A stretch of DNA of 22,539 bases from Desulfovibrio sp. (GCA_031275955.1 JAISNZ010000208.1:1-22539); one strand, 5' to 3'. Shown: positions 15,444-22,539, counted from the stretch's first letter. The notes: a model not told the origin generated them from the sequence alone. Numbers and translations are program-made.

Positions 15444-17048
15444 ATGAACAAAATCCTCCGGACAGCCCCTGATCCCCTGCGCGGCGATGCGGATGCGCAA
15501 GGACGCGCGGAACAACAGGCCCAAAGCTCCATGCTGGCCGAGGCGCTGGCCGGGACAGCCCCCCGGGAACGCGCCCGTCTGGCCCGCATTGTGGATTTTT
15601 TGCCCTGCTATGTGGTTCTTGTCGGTCTGGATCACCGCATCCATTTCTCCAACAGGGCCTTTGAAGAATTTTTCGGTCCCGTGAACAACCGCCCCTGCTA
15701 TGCCGCGCTACGGGGCCGGGAAGAACCCTGCGCCTACTGCGCCGCCCTGGACGCGCTAATCGACAATTCCGCCTGCGTCTCGGAGTGGAACCACCATAAA
15801 AGCAAGCACGCCTTCCGCGTCTATTCCTACCCCTTTGAAGAAACCGACGGCAGCCGTCTGGCCCTGAAGGTGGGGTTCAACATCACCTCCGCCAACCGGG
15901 TCCAGCAGGCCCTCGATCTGAGCGAGCAAAGCTACCGGGTTATCACCGATAACCTTTCGATAGGCGTAGCCCTTCTGTCTCCGGATCTGCGCGTCCGGGC
16001 GAGCAACAGCCGCCTGACCGCCTGGTTCGGGCACAAGATGGACCAGGAGGAGCGCGTTTGCGATGTCCTCCACTGTCCCTCCTACTCGGAGACTCTGGCG
16101 CGGACGGGCGGCTTCTGCGCGACCTGTCCCTTTCAGACGGCGGCCCAGGACAAGGTTGTGGGCGAGAGCGAATTCCCCATCGTCCTCCAGGACGGCGGCG
16201 AGCGGATGATGCGCCTGGTGGCCTGTCCCGTGGCCCCGCGCCGCGGCACTGTCCGAGCCCTGATTATGATGCTGGAGGACATCACCCAGCGCCTGCGCGT
16301 CACCCAGCAGCTCCAGCGAGCCAGGAAGCTGGAGGCCATGGGGACCCTGGCAGGGGGCATCGCCCACGAGATCAACCAGCCCCTCTCCGCCCTCCATCTC
16401 TACGCCAGCGGCCTGCAAATGCTTCTGGACAGGCCGGGAGACGTTTCCCCGGAAACCACCAGGGAGCGGCTTTCCCTGATTATGCGGGAGGCCGAGCGCA
16501 TCCGTGGCATTATCACCCACATGCGCGCCCTGGTCATGCGCGAGGGCACTCCACCTCTGGAGCCCGTCTCCCTCGCCCAGGCCACGGCCGGAGCACTTGC
16601 GCTCATGCGTCAGCAGATTCTGGACAGGGGCATCACAACCAGGGTGGAAGTGCCGGATTCCCTGCCTCTGGTCTGCGCCAACGCCGGGCAGATGGAGCAG
16701 GTTCTGGTCAATCTTATGAGCAATGCCCTCCATGCCCTGGACAGTTCCTCCGCCCGGCAGACGCCGAAGATCCTTCTGATCCGCGCGCGGGAAAAGGACG
16801 GGGGGGAGAAAATCCAACTGGAAATCGCCGACAGCGGCCCCGGCCTGCCCGACGGCAGCGAGCGCATCTTCGACCCTTTCTATAGCAAACGCGAAGGCCA
16901 GCAGGGGATGGGCCTCGGCCTTTCCATCGTCCACGGGTTCGTCACCCTCTGGGGCGGCCAGGTCTATGTCCTCCCGCGCCATAAGGAGCTGGGAGGGGCG
17001 GGGGTTTTTGTGGATTTGCGGCCCGCCTCCGGTACAGTGGGCGGGTGA
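15444..17048 (+). CDS. soluble PAS histidine kinase with CxxC cysteine clusters
   Basis: This 534-residue sensor kinase has no membrane segment. Two PAS regions (about 45-150 and 160-285) carry cysteine sets: C85, C96-X2-C99, C111 in the first, and C206, C211, C225-X2-C228 in the second. The kinase core has the H box GGIAHEINQPLSALHLY (His308), N box NLMSNALHALD, and G boxes DSGPGLPDG and GQQGMGLGLS. The cysteine pairs suggest a metal, Fe-S or thiol-redox switch in the cytoplasm; this is inference from a pattern seen in PAS kinases of sulfate reducers. The start at 15444 has AGGAG 6-7 nt upstream; a longer frame from 15285 overlaps der and is rejected. No receiver-domain protein is encoded nearby, and the downstream sigma54 activator lacks a receiver, so the partner lies elsewhere. 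Confidence 0.92.
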   Translation: MNKILRTAPDPLRGDADAQGRAEQQAQSSMLAEALAGTAPRERARLARIVDFLPCYVVLVGLDHRIHFSNRAFEEFFGPVNNRPCYAALRGREEPCAYCAALDALIDNSACVSEWNHHKSKHAFRVYSYPFEETDGSRLALKVGFNITSANRVQQALDLSEQSYRVITDNLSIGVALLSPDLRVRASNSRLTAWFGHKMDQEERVCDVLHCPSYSETLARTGGFCATCPFQTAAQDKVVGESEFPIVLQDGGERMMRLVACPVAPRRGTVRALIMMLEDITQRLRVTQQLQRARKLEAMGTLAGGIAHEINQPLSALHLYASGLQMLLDRPGDVSPETTRERLSLIMREAERIRGIITHMRALVMREGTPPLEPVSLAQATAGALALMRQQILDRGITTRVEVPDSLPLVCANAGQMEQVLVNLMSNALHALDSSSARQTPKILLIRAREKDGGEKIQLEIADSGPGLPDGSERIFDPFYSKREGQQGMGLGLSIVHGFVTLWGGQVYVLPRHKELGGAGVFVDLRPASGTVGG

Positions 17049-17050
17049 GG

Positions 17051-17124
17051 GCGGCAAGGCCACGTTCCCGCCGCAGCCGCCAAACCATAACTGCATGGAT
17101 GCGGTTGTGATCTGAAATTCGAAT
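17051..17124 (+). repeat. NGGA-hairpin dispersed repeat, copy 1
   Basis: Shares GCGGCAAGGC, then TCCCGCCGCAGCCGCC (16 of 16) and CTGCAyGGATGCGGTT with the copy at 19781-19850. Its hairpin is CATAACTGCA (17086-17095), loop TGGA, then TGCGGTTGTG (17100-17109), fully paired with wobbles. It starts directly after the histidine kinase stop and lies in the leader region of the second sigma54 activator. Confidence 0.75.
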
Positions 17125-17216
17125 AATGACCTCCTGTCAAACCGAAAAGAAGGTCAAAAAAATCCGCTTGGGTTTATAGCCTGTTTGGAAGAACAATTTT
17201 TAGAGGTTCTCTTAAG

Positions 17217-18578
17217 ATGTATGCCCAAATCTGTGCCTTTTTGCAACATCCCGAAAGGTTCCCGTTTTTTGACAACCCTTTCCTGGGCATCACCCTTTGC
17301 GACCATACGGGAACCGTCATCTGCGTCAACAAAACGCATTCCCTGATCACCGGAACCTCGGACTGGGTGGGCAAAAACTTTCATGATCTGGTGCGGAGCG
17401 GCTATGTTTCGGAATCCGCAACTCTCTACATCATTGAAACAAATAAGGAAGTTTTCCTGCAGCAGCGCCTCGCCAACAACAAGAACTATCTGGTACACGG
17501 TTATCCCATTTTTGATGAAAATAACGTCCTGCGCTATGCCCTATCCTATCTGCTGGATATTTCCAAGATGCATAGCATGCAGGAGGAGCTGGAAAACTTA
17601 CGCCGCAAGATGGTTCGTCTCCAGTCCATCGAGGAAAACAAGATTGTCTTCCAGAGCCGGAAAATGCAGGAAATTGTCGACAGCGCCCAGATGATTGCGA
17701 ATTCGGACGCCACGGTGCTGATCACCGGCGAATCCGGCGTGGGCAAGGAGGCCATCGCCTCCCTGATCCATACCTATAGTCCCCGCAAGGACAACCCCTT
17801 TGTCAAAATCAACTGTAACGCCATTCCGCTTACCCTGCTGGAGTCGGAGCTTTTCGGCTATGAGCCGGGCACCTTCACCGGCGGCAGCAAACAGGGCAGA
17901 CCGGGTCTTCTGGAACGGGCCGATAGCGGTACCCTCTTCTTTGACGAGATTGGCGACATGCCGCCGGAGTTGCAGATCAAGCTGCTGCGGGTGCTTCAGG
18001 AACGCGAAATCCGCCGTCTGGGCGGCTTCCGGGACATCAAGATCGATGTGCGCGTCATTGCCGCCACCAACGCCGACCTGCCCGCCCTGATCCGGAACAA
18101 AAAATTCCGGCAGGACCTCTATTACCGCCTGAACGTCATCCCCATCGCCCTGCCCCCCCTGCGCGAGCGCCGGGAGGATATCCCGACTCTGATCAGCCAC
18201 TTTGCCGGCATCTTCAATGAAAAATACCTCAAGACAAAGGAATTCCGCCCCAGCGCCATGGAAGTCCTGCAGCGAATGCCTTTTGAAGGCAATATCCGCC
18301 AGCTCCGGAACCTGGTGGAGCGCCTCTTTCTGCTCTCCCCCCGCGATGCCATTGAGGCGGGCGATGTAACCCGGATCACCTCCGACGCCGCCGCCGGAAA
18401 GACAGCCCCCGAACAGCCGCCAGGCTCCCTGAAGACCACCCTGAAAAGCCAGGAAAGGGAACTGCTCCAGAGCCTGTACCGCCAATATGCCAGCAGCTAC
18501 AAAATTGCCGCCCTTCTGGGGGTGAACCAGTCCACCATCTGGCGGAAACTGAAAAAATACGGCATCCTCTCCGCATAG
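17217..18578 (+). CDS. PAS-AAA+-Fis sigma54-dependent transcriptional activator (second)
   Basis: This 453-residue enhancer-binding protein has a PAS domain (about 15-118), a helical linker (120-140), a sigma54 AAA+ domain and a Fis-type HTH (SYKIAALLGVNQSTIWRKLK, about 427-446). Walker A is GESGVGKE (171-178), Walker B GTLFFDE (238-244), and EGNIRQLRN (357-365) stands in for the usual EGNVRELxN. The sigma54-contact loop reads GTFTGG instead of GAFTGA. There is no receiver domain, so it senses a ligand or redox state through PAS. The ATG at 17217 has a modest AGAGG about 11 nt upstream, the weakest start in this block. The preceding 168 nt hold a dispersed repeat but no clear -24/-12 promoter. 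It is convergent with the radical SAM gene, 8 nt apart. Targets are unknown. Confidence 0.92.
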   Translation: MYAQICAFLQHPERFPFFDNPFLGITLCDHTGTVICVNKTHSLITGTSDWVGKNFHDLVRSGYVSESATLYIIETNKEVFLQQRLANNKNYLVHGYPIFDENNVLRYALSYLLDISKMHSMQEELENLRRKMVRLQSIEENKIVFQSRKMQEIVDSAQMIANSDATVLITGESGVGKEAIASLIHTYSPRKDNPFVKINCNAIPLTLLESELFGYEPGTFTGGSKQGRPGLLERADSGTLFFDEIGDMPPELQIKLLRVLQEREIRRLGGFRDIKIDVRVIAATNADLPALIRNKKFRQDLYYRLNVIPIALPPLRERREDIPTLISHFAGIFNEKYLKTKEFRPSAMEVLQRMPFEGNIRQLRNLVERLFLLSPRDAIEAGDVTRITSDAAAGKTAPEQPPGSLKTTLKSQERELLQSLYRQYASSYKIAALLGVNQSTIWRKLKKYGILSA

Positions 18579-18586
18579 GGAACAGG

Positions 18587-19663
18587 TCAGCGCTTTCCCG
18601 AGGTTGCGGCGAAAGACAGGCGGAATTCCTCTCCCTCGTGCCAGTGGACATTTTCCCGCACGATGCCCAGGCGGGCATAGCGGGCGGCCAGTTCTCCGCG
18701 GTGTCCCCAGAATTCGCCCTGGCGGCTGCGGGGGAGATCCAGGCGCGGAGGGGTCTTAGGGGAGAATCCGGCGGCCTGGAGGCGCTGTTCCAGGAAACGG
18801 GCCAGGGCCAGGCCCCTGACCCGGCTGCCCAGCGCGGGATGCCGGGGACCGGCCAGGACGGCGGCATCCAGGCCCTCCTGGGGAGCAAGCCCCAGACGAA
18901 TGACCCGCGTGCCGGCGGCCCAGAAAGTCAGGCAGGCCTCGGCCAGAAAGGCGATGGTCTCCTCTTCCTCCCAGGGGACGTAGCCGCCCTCCCGCCAGAG
19001 GGCGGCCAGGCCGGAACCCTCCAGGACCAGACAGGGATAAAGACGGGCGGCTTCGGGGGCCAGCGAGGCGGCCAGCGCCACATCCTCCCGCGCCGCGGAA
19101 AGGTCCAGGCCGGGCATTCCGGGCATGAGCTGGATGCCCAGGGCCAGGCCGGAGCGGCGCGCCCGGAGGCAGGCGGCCAGGGCGGTCTCCCGCGTGTAGC
19201 CGCGTTCGGCCTCTTTCAGGGCGGAGGAGGAAAAGCTCTGGATGCCCAGTTCCAGGCAGGTAAAGCCGGCTTCCCGCAGAAGATCCGGAACGGGAGGGGC
19301 GACGGCGTCGGGACGGGTGGAGCAACGGGCGCCGGCAATCAGCCCCTCGCGGCGCATCCGGCGGACAAAGGTCAGACAGGCGGCAAAATCCCGTTGGCCA
19401 AGAAGGGTAAAGGTGCCGCCGTAAAAGGCCGCTTCCAGCGGAGCCCCCCCCCGGGCGGCCAAATCCCGCAAGCGGCTTTCCGCCCGCTCCAGGGCGCCGG
19501 GAACAGCCTCCCGGCGATGTCCGGTCTGCGCCTCCTGGTTGCAGAAGAGACAGATCCGTCGGCAACCGGAAAAAGGGAGGAAGACGGGCAGGATGCGACG
19601 CCCTTCAGCGGGAGGTTCCGGATGGACGAAAGAGAGAATGAGGGGGAAATCTTCTGGAGTCAT
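18587..19663 (-). CDS. Elp3-like radical SAM protein lacking an acetyltransferase domain
   Basis: This 358-residue protein has an early LPVFLPFSGCRRICLFCNQE segment in which C34-X3-C38-X2-C41 binds the 4Fe-4S cluster for S-adenosylmethionine cleavage. EAAFYGGTFTLL, RPDAV, CLELGIQSFSS and GIQLMPGMPG follow the TIM-barrel pattern of Elp3-type radical SAM proteins (COG1243). The C-terminal GNAT domain of true Elp3 is absent, and the tail contains a GLAPQEGLDAAVLAGPRHPA segment. Bacterial members of this short type are common in anaerobes and have no settled substrate; tRNA modification is a possibility by homology only. The start at 19663 has no strong ribosome binding site, but the next upstream ATG adds only intergenic sequence. 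It is divergent from the HIT gene. Confidence 0.85.
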   Translation of the reverse strand: MTPEDFPLILSFVHPEPPAEGRRILPVFLPFSGCRRICLFCNQEAQTGHRREAVPGALERAESRLRDLAARGGAPLEAAFYGGTFTLLGQRDFAACLTFVRRMRREGLIAGARCSTRPDAVAPPVPDLLREAGFTCLELGIQSFSSSALKEAERGYTRETALAACLRARRSGLALGIQLMPGMPGLDLSAAREDVALAASLAPEAARLYPCLVLEGSGLAALWREGGYVPWEEEETIAFLAEACLTFWAAGTRVIRLGLAPQEGLDAAVLAGPRHPALGSRVRGLALARFLEQRLQAAGFSPKTPPRLDLPRSRQGEFWGHRGELAARYARLGIVRENVHWHEGEEFRLSFAATSGKR

Positions 19664-19780
19664 GAAAACCGCTTGATTTTTTTCTGCTTTCCCGGTAGGT
19701 TCGCTTTCCTGACATAGTGCAGGGAAGTCCTTTTTTTTGTGCCCCGGCAGGACGTCGCGGCCAAAGACGAAGCCTTTCGA

Positions 19781-19850
19781 GCGGCAAGGCGGCTCCCGCC
19801 GCAGCCGCCCCGTCAAACTGCACGGATGCGGTTTGACGGGAAATGCAAAT
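19781..19850 (+). repeat. NGGA-hairpin dispersed repeat, copy 2
   Basis: CCCGTCAAACTGCA (19809-19822) pairs with TGCGGTTTGACGGG (19827-19840) over 14 bp, including one G-T, around a CGGA loop. It shares a GC-rich 5' part with 17051-17124. It ends 28 nt before the HIT start codon. Confidence 0.75.
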
Positions 19851-19878
19851 CAGCCGGACAGATTACGCGGGAGGAAGC

Positions 19879-20346
19879 ATGGGTCGCGCTGACAGGCCTG
19901 TGGACGAAGGATGTCTGTTCTGCCGGATCATCGCCGGCGCCCTTCCCTGCGCCCGCGTATACGAGGATGAGCATGTCCTGGCCTTTCTGGACATCAATCC
20001 CATGGCGCCGGGGCATACCCTGGTTGTCCTCAGGGGGCATTACCCCACCCTGCTGGACGTCCCCCCCGGCGAGGCCGGCCATCTGTTCACGGCCCTCAAA
20101 ATTGTGACCGTCGCCCTGCGGGCGGAATTGCGCCTTGAGGGATTTCATTGTCTCCAGAACAATTTCAGCGCCGCGGGACAAACCGTTTTTCACGCGCACT
20201 GGCACCTGATTCCGCGTACCGCGCATGACGGTCTGGCGCTTTGGGCGGGCAGGCCCTACGCGGACGGCGACCAGATGCGCCGGTTGGCCGAATCCCTGAG
20301 TTCCCGTATCGCGGGCGGTCTTTCAGGAGGAACGCATGAGTGGTAA
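19879..20346 (+). CDS. HIT family (histidine triad) nucleotide hydrolase
   Basis: This 155-residue HIT protein has CLFCRIIAGALPC near the start (the paired Cys of the optional zinc site), EDEHVLAFLDINPMAPGHTLV in the core, and the histidine triad FHAHWHLIPR. HIT hydrolases act on purine nucleoside phosphoramidates and related nucleotides; the exact substrate is open. The start at 19879 has GGAGGAAGC directly upstream; a longer frame from 19843 is rejected. The stop codon overlaps the start of the HU/IHF gene by 11 nt, and that gene's AGGAGG lies within this coding region, so the two are co-transcribed and probably translationally coupled. Confidence 0.95.
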   Translation: MGRADRPVDEGCLFCRIIAGALPCARVYEDEHVLAFLDINPMAPGHTLVVLRGHYPTLLDVPPGEAGHLFTALKIVTVALRAELRLEGFHCLQNNFSAAGQTVFHAHWHLIPRTAHDGLALWAGRPYADGDQMRRLAESLSSRIAGGLSGGTHEW

Positions 20347-20629
20347 AACATTAACGAAAGCGGATATCGTGGACAGCATCTACGCCAAAACCAACCGCAA
20401 CCGCAACGAGGTCAAGAAACTGGTGGAATCCCTTCTCCGGCTCAGCAAGGAGGGCATCAAAAAGGATCACTTTCTCCTGGTGAGCGGGCTTGGCAAGTTT
20501 GAAGCCTACGGCAAAAAAGCCCGCAAGGGGCGCAATCCCCAGACCGATGCCACCATCACCCTGCCCCCGCGCAAGGTCGTGGTTTTCCGTCTCTCCCGCA
20601 AATTCAGGGCGGAACTGAACGAAGGCTAG
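20336..20629 (+). CDS. HU/IHF family DNA-binding protein
   Basis: This 97-residue histone-like protein shows the family pattern: LTKADIVDSIYAKTNRNRNE helices, LVSGLGKFEAYGKKARKGRNPQT (the GxGxF and RxGRNPxT signatures of the DNA-bending arm) and a basic C-terminus, RKVVVFRLSRKFRAELN. It should bend DNA as a dimer. IHF-alpha-like spacing is suggestive but does not separate HU from IHF. AGGAGG lies 5 nt ahead of the ATG. IHF-type proteins often assist sigma54 promoters by looping DNA; a link to the sigma54 promoters in this window is only conjecture. It ends 7 nt from the convergent NlpC/P60 gene. Confidence 0.94.
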   Translation: MSGKTLTKADIVDSIYAKTNRNRNEVKKLVESLLRLSKEGIKKDHFLLVSGLGKFEAYGKKARKGRNPQTDATITLPPRKVVVFRLSRKFRAELNEG

Positions 20630-20636
20630 CCCTTCC

Positions 20637-21161
20637 TCAACGTCCCTGCACCTGCGGCATCCGGCGCCCCGTCAGAAAACGGCGCCGCCAGTATTTTTCC
20701 TCCAGGGCGTCTTCGCGGACCCGCTTGCCGCTGCCGGGGCTGTGGACGAACTTCCCGTCGCCGGTGTAAATGCCGGTATGCAGATTGTTCCGGCCGGAGA
20801 TCTTGAAAACGACCAGATCTCCCGGCCGGAGCTGTTTTTTCGACACCTCCACCCCGGCCTTGACCTGTTCCCTGGTGGTCCGCGGCATGGGGATGCCGTA
20901 CTGGGCAAAGGTCCACTGGACAAGACCGGAACAGTCAAAACCCGTGGAGGGAGTGGCCCCGCCCATCTTGTAGCGGACGCCGATCTTGGAGCGGGCAGTG
21001 TCGCAAATCTGCCGGCCCGAGGCCGTGCCCGAGGGCGGCGGGGTATACTTGGCGCAACCGTCCAGGACAAGCAGCAGGAAAAGGGAAACGACCCATAAGG
21101 CCCGGACGGAAAAACGGAAGCCCGGCCGCGTGACTGCCGCGAAAGACTGGGAAACCATCAT
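20637..21161 (-). CDS. NlpC/P60 family peptidoglycan endopeptidase, lipoprotein (Spr/MepS-like)
   Basis: This 174-residue protein has a basic N-terminus and a hydrophobic stretch ending LLLVLDGC, a lipobox with Cys36 as the acylated residue, followed by a Pro-rich tether. The NlpC/P60 domain has the catalytic Cys77 in TGFDCSGLVQWTFAQYGIPM, His128 in NNLHTGIYTGDG and His140 in FVHSPGSGKRV. It should be anchored to a membrane facing the periplasm and cut peptide cross-links in murein, like E. coli MepS. The start at 21161 (or the adjacent ATG at 21158) has only a weak GGTGG upstream; a longer frame from 21275 has no support and would bury the signal sequence. Confidence 0.93.
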   Translation of the reverse strand: MMVSQSFAAVTRPGFRFSVRALWVVSLFLLLVLDGCAKYTPPPSGTASGRQICDTARSKIGVRYKMGGATPSTGFDCSGLVQWTFAQYGIPMPRTTREQVKAGVEVSKKQLRPGDLVVFKISGRNNLHTGIYTGDGKFVHSPGSGKRVREDALEEKYWRRRFLTGRRMPQVQGR

Positions 21162-21243
21162 GAAGCCACCGTAGTGGTCCTTCCGGCCTGGAGTCAAGAG
21201 TTTTTCTTGAATTCTTTGCGAAAATTTGTGGGCCGGGAAAGGC

Positions 21244-21272
21244 TTGACCCCGGAGACAATCCCGTGTAGAGG
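21244..21272 (+). promoter_or_regulatory. putative sigma70 promoter of tRNA-His
   Basis: TTGACC (21244-21249) and TAGAGG (21267-21272) have a 17-nt spacer and lie just ahead of the tRNA. The -35 box is strong and the -10 box weak. Confidence 0.5.
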
Positions 21273-21285
21273 CAAAAACCTGTGC

Positions 21286-21363
21286 GGCGGATGTAGCTCA
21301 GTTGGCTAGAGCACCTGGTTGTGGCCCAGGGGGTCGTGAGTTCAAGCCTCATCATTCGCCCCA
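21286..21363 (+). tRNA. tRNA-His (anticodon GTG)
   Basis: A cloverleaf is visible. Acceptor arms are GCGGATG (21287-21293) and CATTCGC (21353-21359). The D arm is GCTCAGTTGGCTAGAGC. The anticodon arm is CCTGG-TTGTGGC-CCAGG with GTG at 21321-21323, and the T arm is GTGAG-TTCAAGC-CTCAT. G21286 at position -1 faces C21360 (discriminator), the hallmark of tRNA-His, and CCA is encoded at 21361-21363. It is followed at once by a clear terminator. Confidence 0.97.
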
Positions 21364-21376
21364 GCGATATTTCCCT

Positions 21377-21413
21377 CCCGGCGATTCCGCGGCGGATCGC
21401 CGGGTTTGTTTTT
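21377..21413 (+). terminator. rho-independent terminator after tRNA-His
   Basis: CCCGGCGAT (21377-21385) pairs exactly with ATCGCCGGG (21396-21404), followed by TTTGTTTTT. Confidence 0.9.
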
Positions 21414-21545
21414 CCGCTCCCGGACAGGGCGGCGGCCGCCTGTCCCTGCTCTGAAATGCCGGAGACCTCCTTGCCCTGCGAATAAAAAGAGCGTATGTGA
21501 GACGCTTGAGTTATCTCCAGAAGGGGCATCCCGGCGGGAGCGGCC

Positions 21546-22358
21546 ATGCTTACCTCCATCGCGCTGTATCTGGCTCTGGGCTGTTTCGTCGGGATCCTCT
21601 CCGGTCTGCTGGGAATCGGCGGCGGCGTCATTGTTGTGCCCATCCTGCTGTACTGTCTGCCCCTGCAGGGCATTGCCGGGCATCTCAATCTCCTGGCCCT
21701 GGGCACCTCCATGGCCAGCGTCGCCTTTACCTCCTTTGTCAGCGCGCGCGTCCACAACAGGCGCAAAACAATCCTTTGGCCGGTGGTCTTTTGCCTTTCC
21801 CCGGGCGTTGTGGCGGGAACCCTGCTTGGCGGCTTCATCGCGGTTCTGCTCCCCGGCGAGCTGCTCTCCGCAATCTTCGTGGTCTTTCTTTTCTATGTCG
21901 CCTGCCAGATGCTGCTGGACATCGCCCCCAAGCCTTCGCGCCGCCTGCCGGGAACCGCCGGACTCGCGGGGGTCGGGGTGGGCATCGGCTTCTTTTCCAG
22001 CTTTGTAGGCATCGGCGGCGGCACCGTGATTATCCCCTTCCTGACCCTGTGCAACGTTCCCCTGCGCGAAGCCGTCGCCACCTCCACCGGCACGGGATTT
22101 CCCATCGCCCTGGCCGGATCGGCCATCTACCTGATCCAGGGATGGGGGGTGGCGGATCTGCCGCCCCATTCCCTCGGCTTTATCTATCTGCCCGCGCTCC
22201 TGGGCCTTGTCGGCGCCAGCATGCTGACCGCTCCGCTGGGAGCGAAACTTGCCTACAGGGTTTCCGTCCCCAGGCTGAAACGCCTCTTTGCCCTCTTTCT
22301 TTGCTGTATTTCCGCGCATCTTCTCTATACAATCATCAAAACCACCTTTATGGTTTGA
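21546..22358 (+). CDS. TauE/SafE family (sulfite/anion exporter-like) membrane permease
   Basis: This 270-residue protein has about eight membrane segments in two repeated halves. Each half opens with the family motif: GILSGLLGIGGGVIVVPILL in the first, and FFSSFVGIGGGTVIIPFLTL in the second. TauE/SafE proteins move sulfite, sulfoacetate or related organic anions and sulfur compounds across the inner membrane; the precise ligand is not readable here. The ATG at 21546 follows GGGAGCGG. The stop codon TGA overlaps the first base pair region of a perfect palindrome (22357-22408). It stands alone between the tRNA-His terminator and the AT-rich right edge. Confidence 0.92.
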   Translation: MLTSIALYLALGCFVGILSGLLGIGGGVIVVPILLYCLPLQGIAGHLNLLALGTSMASVAFTSFVSARVHNRRKTILWPVVFCLSPGVVAGTLLGGFIAVLLPGELLSAIFVVFLFYVACQMLLDIAPKPSRRLPGTAGLAGVGVGIGFFSSFVGIGGGTVIIPFLTLCNVPLREAVATSTGTGFPIALAGSAIYLIQGWGVADLPPHSLGFIYLPALLGLVGASMLTAPLGAKLAYRVSVPRLKRLFALFLCCISAHLLYTIIKTTFMV

Positions 22359-22408
22359 TTCCATTTCCAAACCGAATATGGGGACATATTCGGTTTGGAA
22401 ATGGAATC
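22357..22408. repeat. CATATTCGGTTTGG palindrome, copy 2 (perfect 24-bp arms)
   Basis: The arms at 22357-22380 and 22385-22408 are exact complements around a GGGA loop. The right arm with part of the loop is identical over 26 bases to 7493-7518. It begins within the TauE-like stop codon. No T-tract follows, so it is unusual as a terminator, though as RNA it would be an extremely stable 3' end. Confidence 0.9.
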
Positions 22409-22508
22409 CGCGACAGGATGTCTCCTGCATTCCCGTGAATTCATAACTATGTGAGCCGTTTTTCGTCCGAATAGTATTGCAATTTCAATATAAGAGGCAT
22501 ATTTCCGC

Positions 22509-22537
22509 TTGACATTTTCATAGTGATGATATATATT
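22509..22537 (+). promoter_or_regulatory. near-consensus sigma70 promoter reading out of the window
   Basis: TTGACA (22509-22514, full consensus) and TATATT (22532-22537) have the ideal 17-nt spacer. The gene it serves lies beyond 22539. The surrounding 22440-22539 is far more AT-rich than the rest of the window and holds no gene I can support. Confidence 0.75.
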
Positions 22538-22539
22538 AT

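Noticed and set aside
15444..18578. Histidine kinase and second sigma54 activator as a two-component pair
   Set aside because: The activator has a PAS domain and no receiver Asp domain, and a repeat-containing 168-nt gap separates the genes.
19690..19740. Weak hairpin (TTCCTG/CAGG-GAA) followed by eight T residues
   Set aside because: It lies between divergent genes with no gene to terminate, and the stem is short and bulged.
21460..21475. Possible -24/-12 promoter ahead of the TauE-like gene (GG-N10-GC with TTGC)
   Set aside because: The -24 box reads CGGAGA and lacks GGCAC; no activator site nearby. Spacing alone is weak evidence.
1..22539. CRISPR arrays, toxin-antitoxin pairs, prophage or IS transposase genes
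   Set aside because: No regularly spaced repeats and no recognisable transposase, integrase or toxin frames were seen; the dispersed repeats are few and unevenly placed.

Overview
The window looks like a chromosomal segment from a sulfate-reducer-type deltaproteobacterium, most likely a member of the Desulfovibrionaceae. This is inferred from family content: a MucR/Ros-type C2H2 regulator, an EndoQ-like PHP nuclease joined to a UvrD helicase, PAS sensors with CxxC clusters, several PAS-sigma54 activators, and GC-rich core genes. No rRNA or other marker fixes the genus.

Left block (1-6640). This is a compact, visibly less GC-rich catabolic-looking cluster. On the minus strand are a flavodoxin-like reductase, a 44-residue one-TM protein and a sodium:solute symporter cut by the window edge. 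Divergent to them are a PgdA/PuuE-type deacetylase and a PAS-AAA-Fis sigma54 activator. A convergent M20 peptidase follows. Three good -24/-12 sigma54 promoters serve the three transcription units. A shared near-palindromic site (TATTCA-N4-TGAATA type) lies upstream of all of them. I read this as one sigma54 regulon for uptake and hydrolysis of an unknown amide- or peptide-like substrate, controlled by the activator encoded in it.

Central block (6640-15430), GC-rich. On the minus strand are a MucR-like regulator, a fused EndoQ/UvrD repair protein whose reading frame shifts by -1 between the two parts, and a secreted VWA protein with a peptidoglycan-binding tail. On the plus strand are arabinose-5-phosphate isomerase (SIS plus two CBS) and the GTPase Der.

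Right block (15430-22539). A soluble Cys-rich PAS histidine kinase follows Der. After it come a second PAS-sigma54 activator, an Elp3-like radical SAM protein (minus), a HIT protein overlapping an HU/IHF subunit gene, an NlpC/P60 lipoprotein (minus), tRNA-His with promoter and terminator, and a TauE/SafE permease. The window ends in AT-rich DNA with a near-consensus sigma70 promoter pointing outward.

Three families of dispersed structured repeats run through the intergenic spaces. (1) A two-hairpin element occurs three times, always in the same orientation and 78-107 nt ahead of a start codon. (2) A GC-rich element ending in an NGGA-loop hairpin occurs twice, with compensatory stem changes. 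(3) A CATATTCGGTTTGG palindrome occurs twice. Together with the frame-shifted repair fusion and the sigma54 regulon, these are the parts of the window most worth following up.
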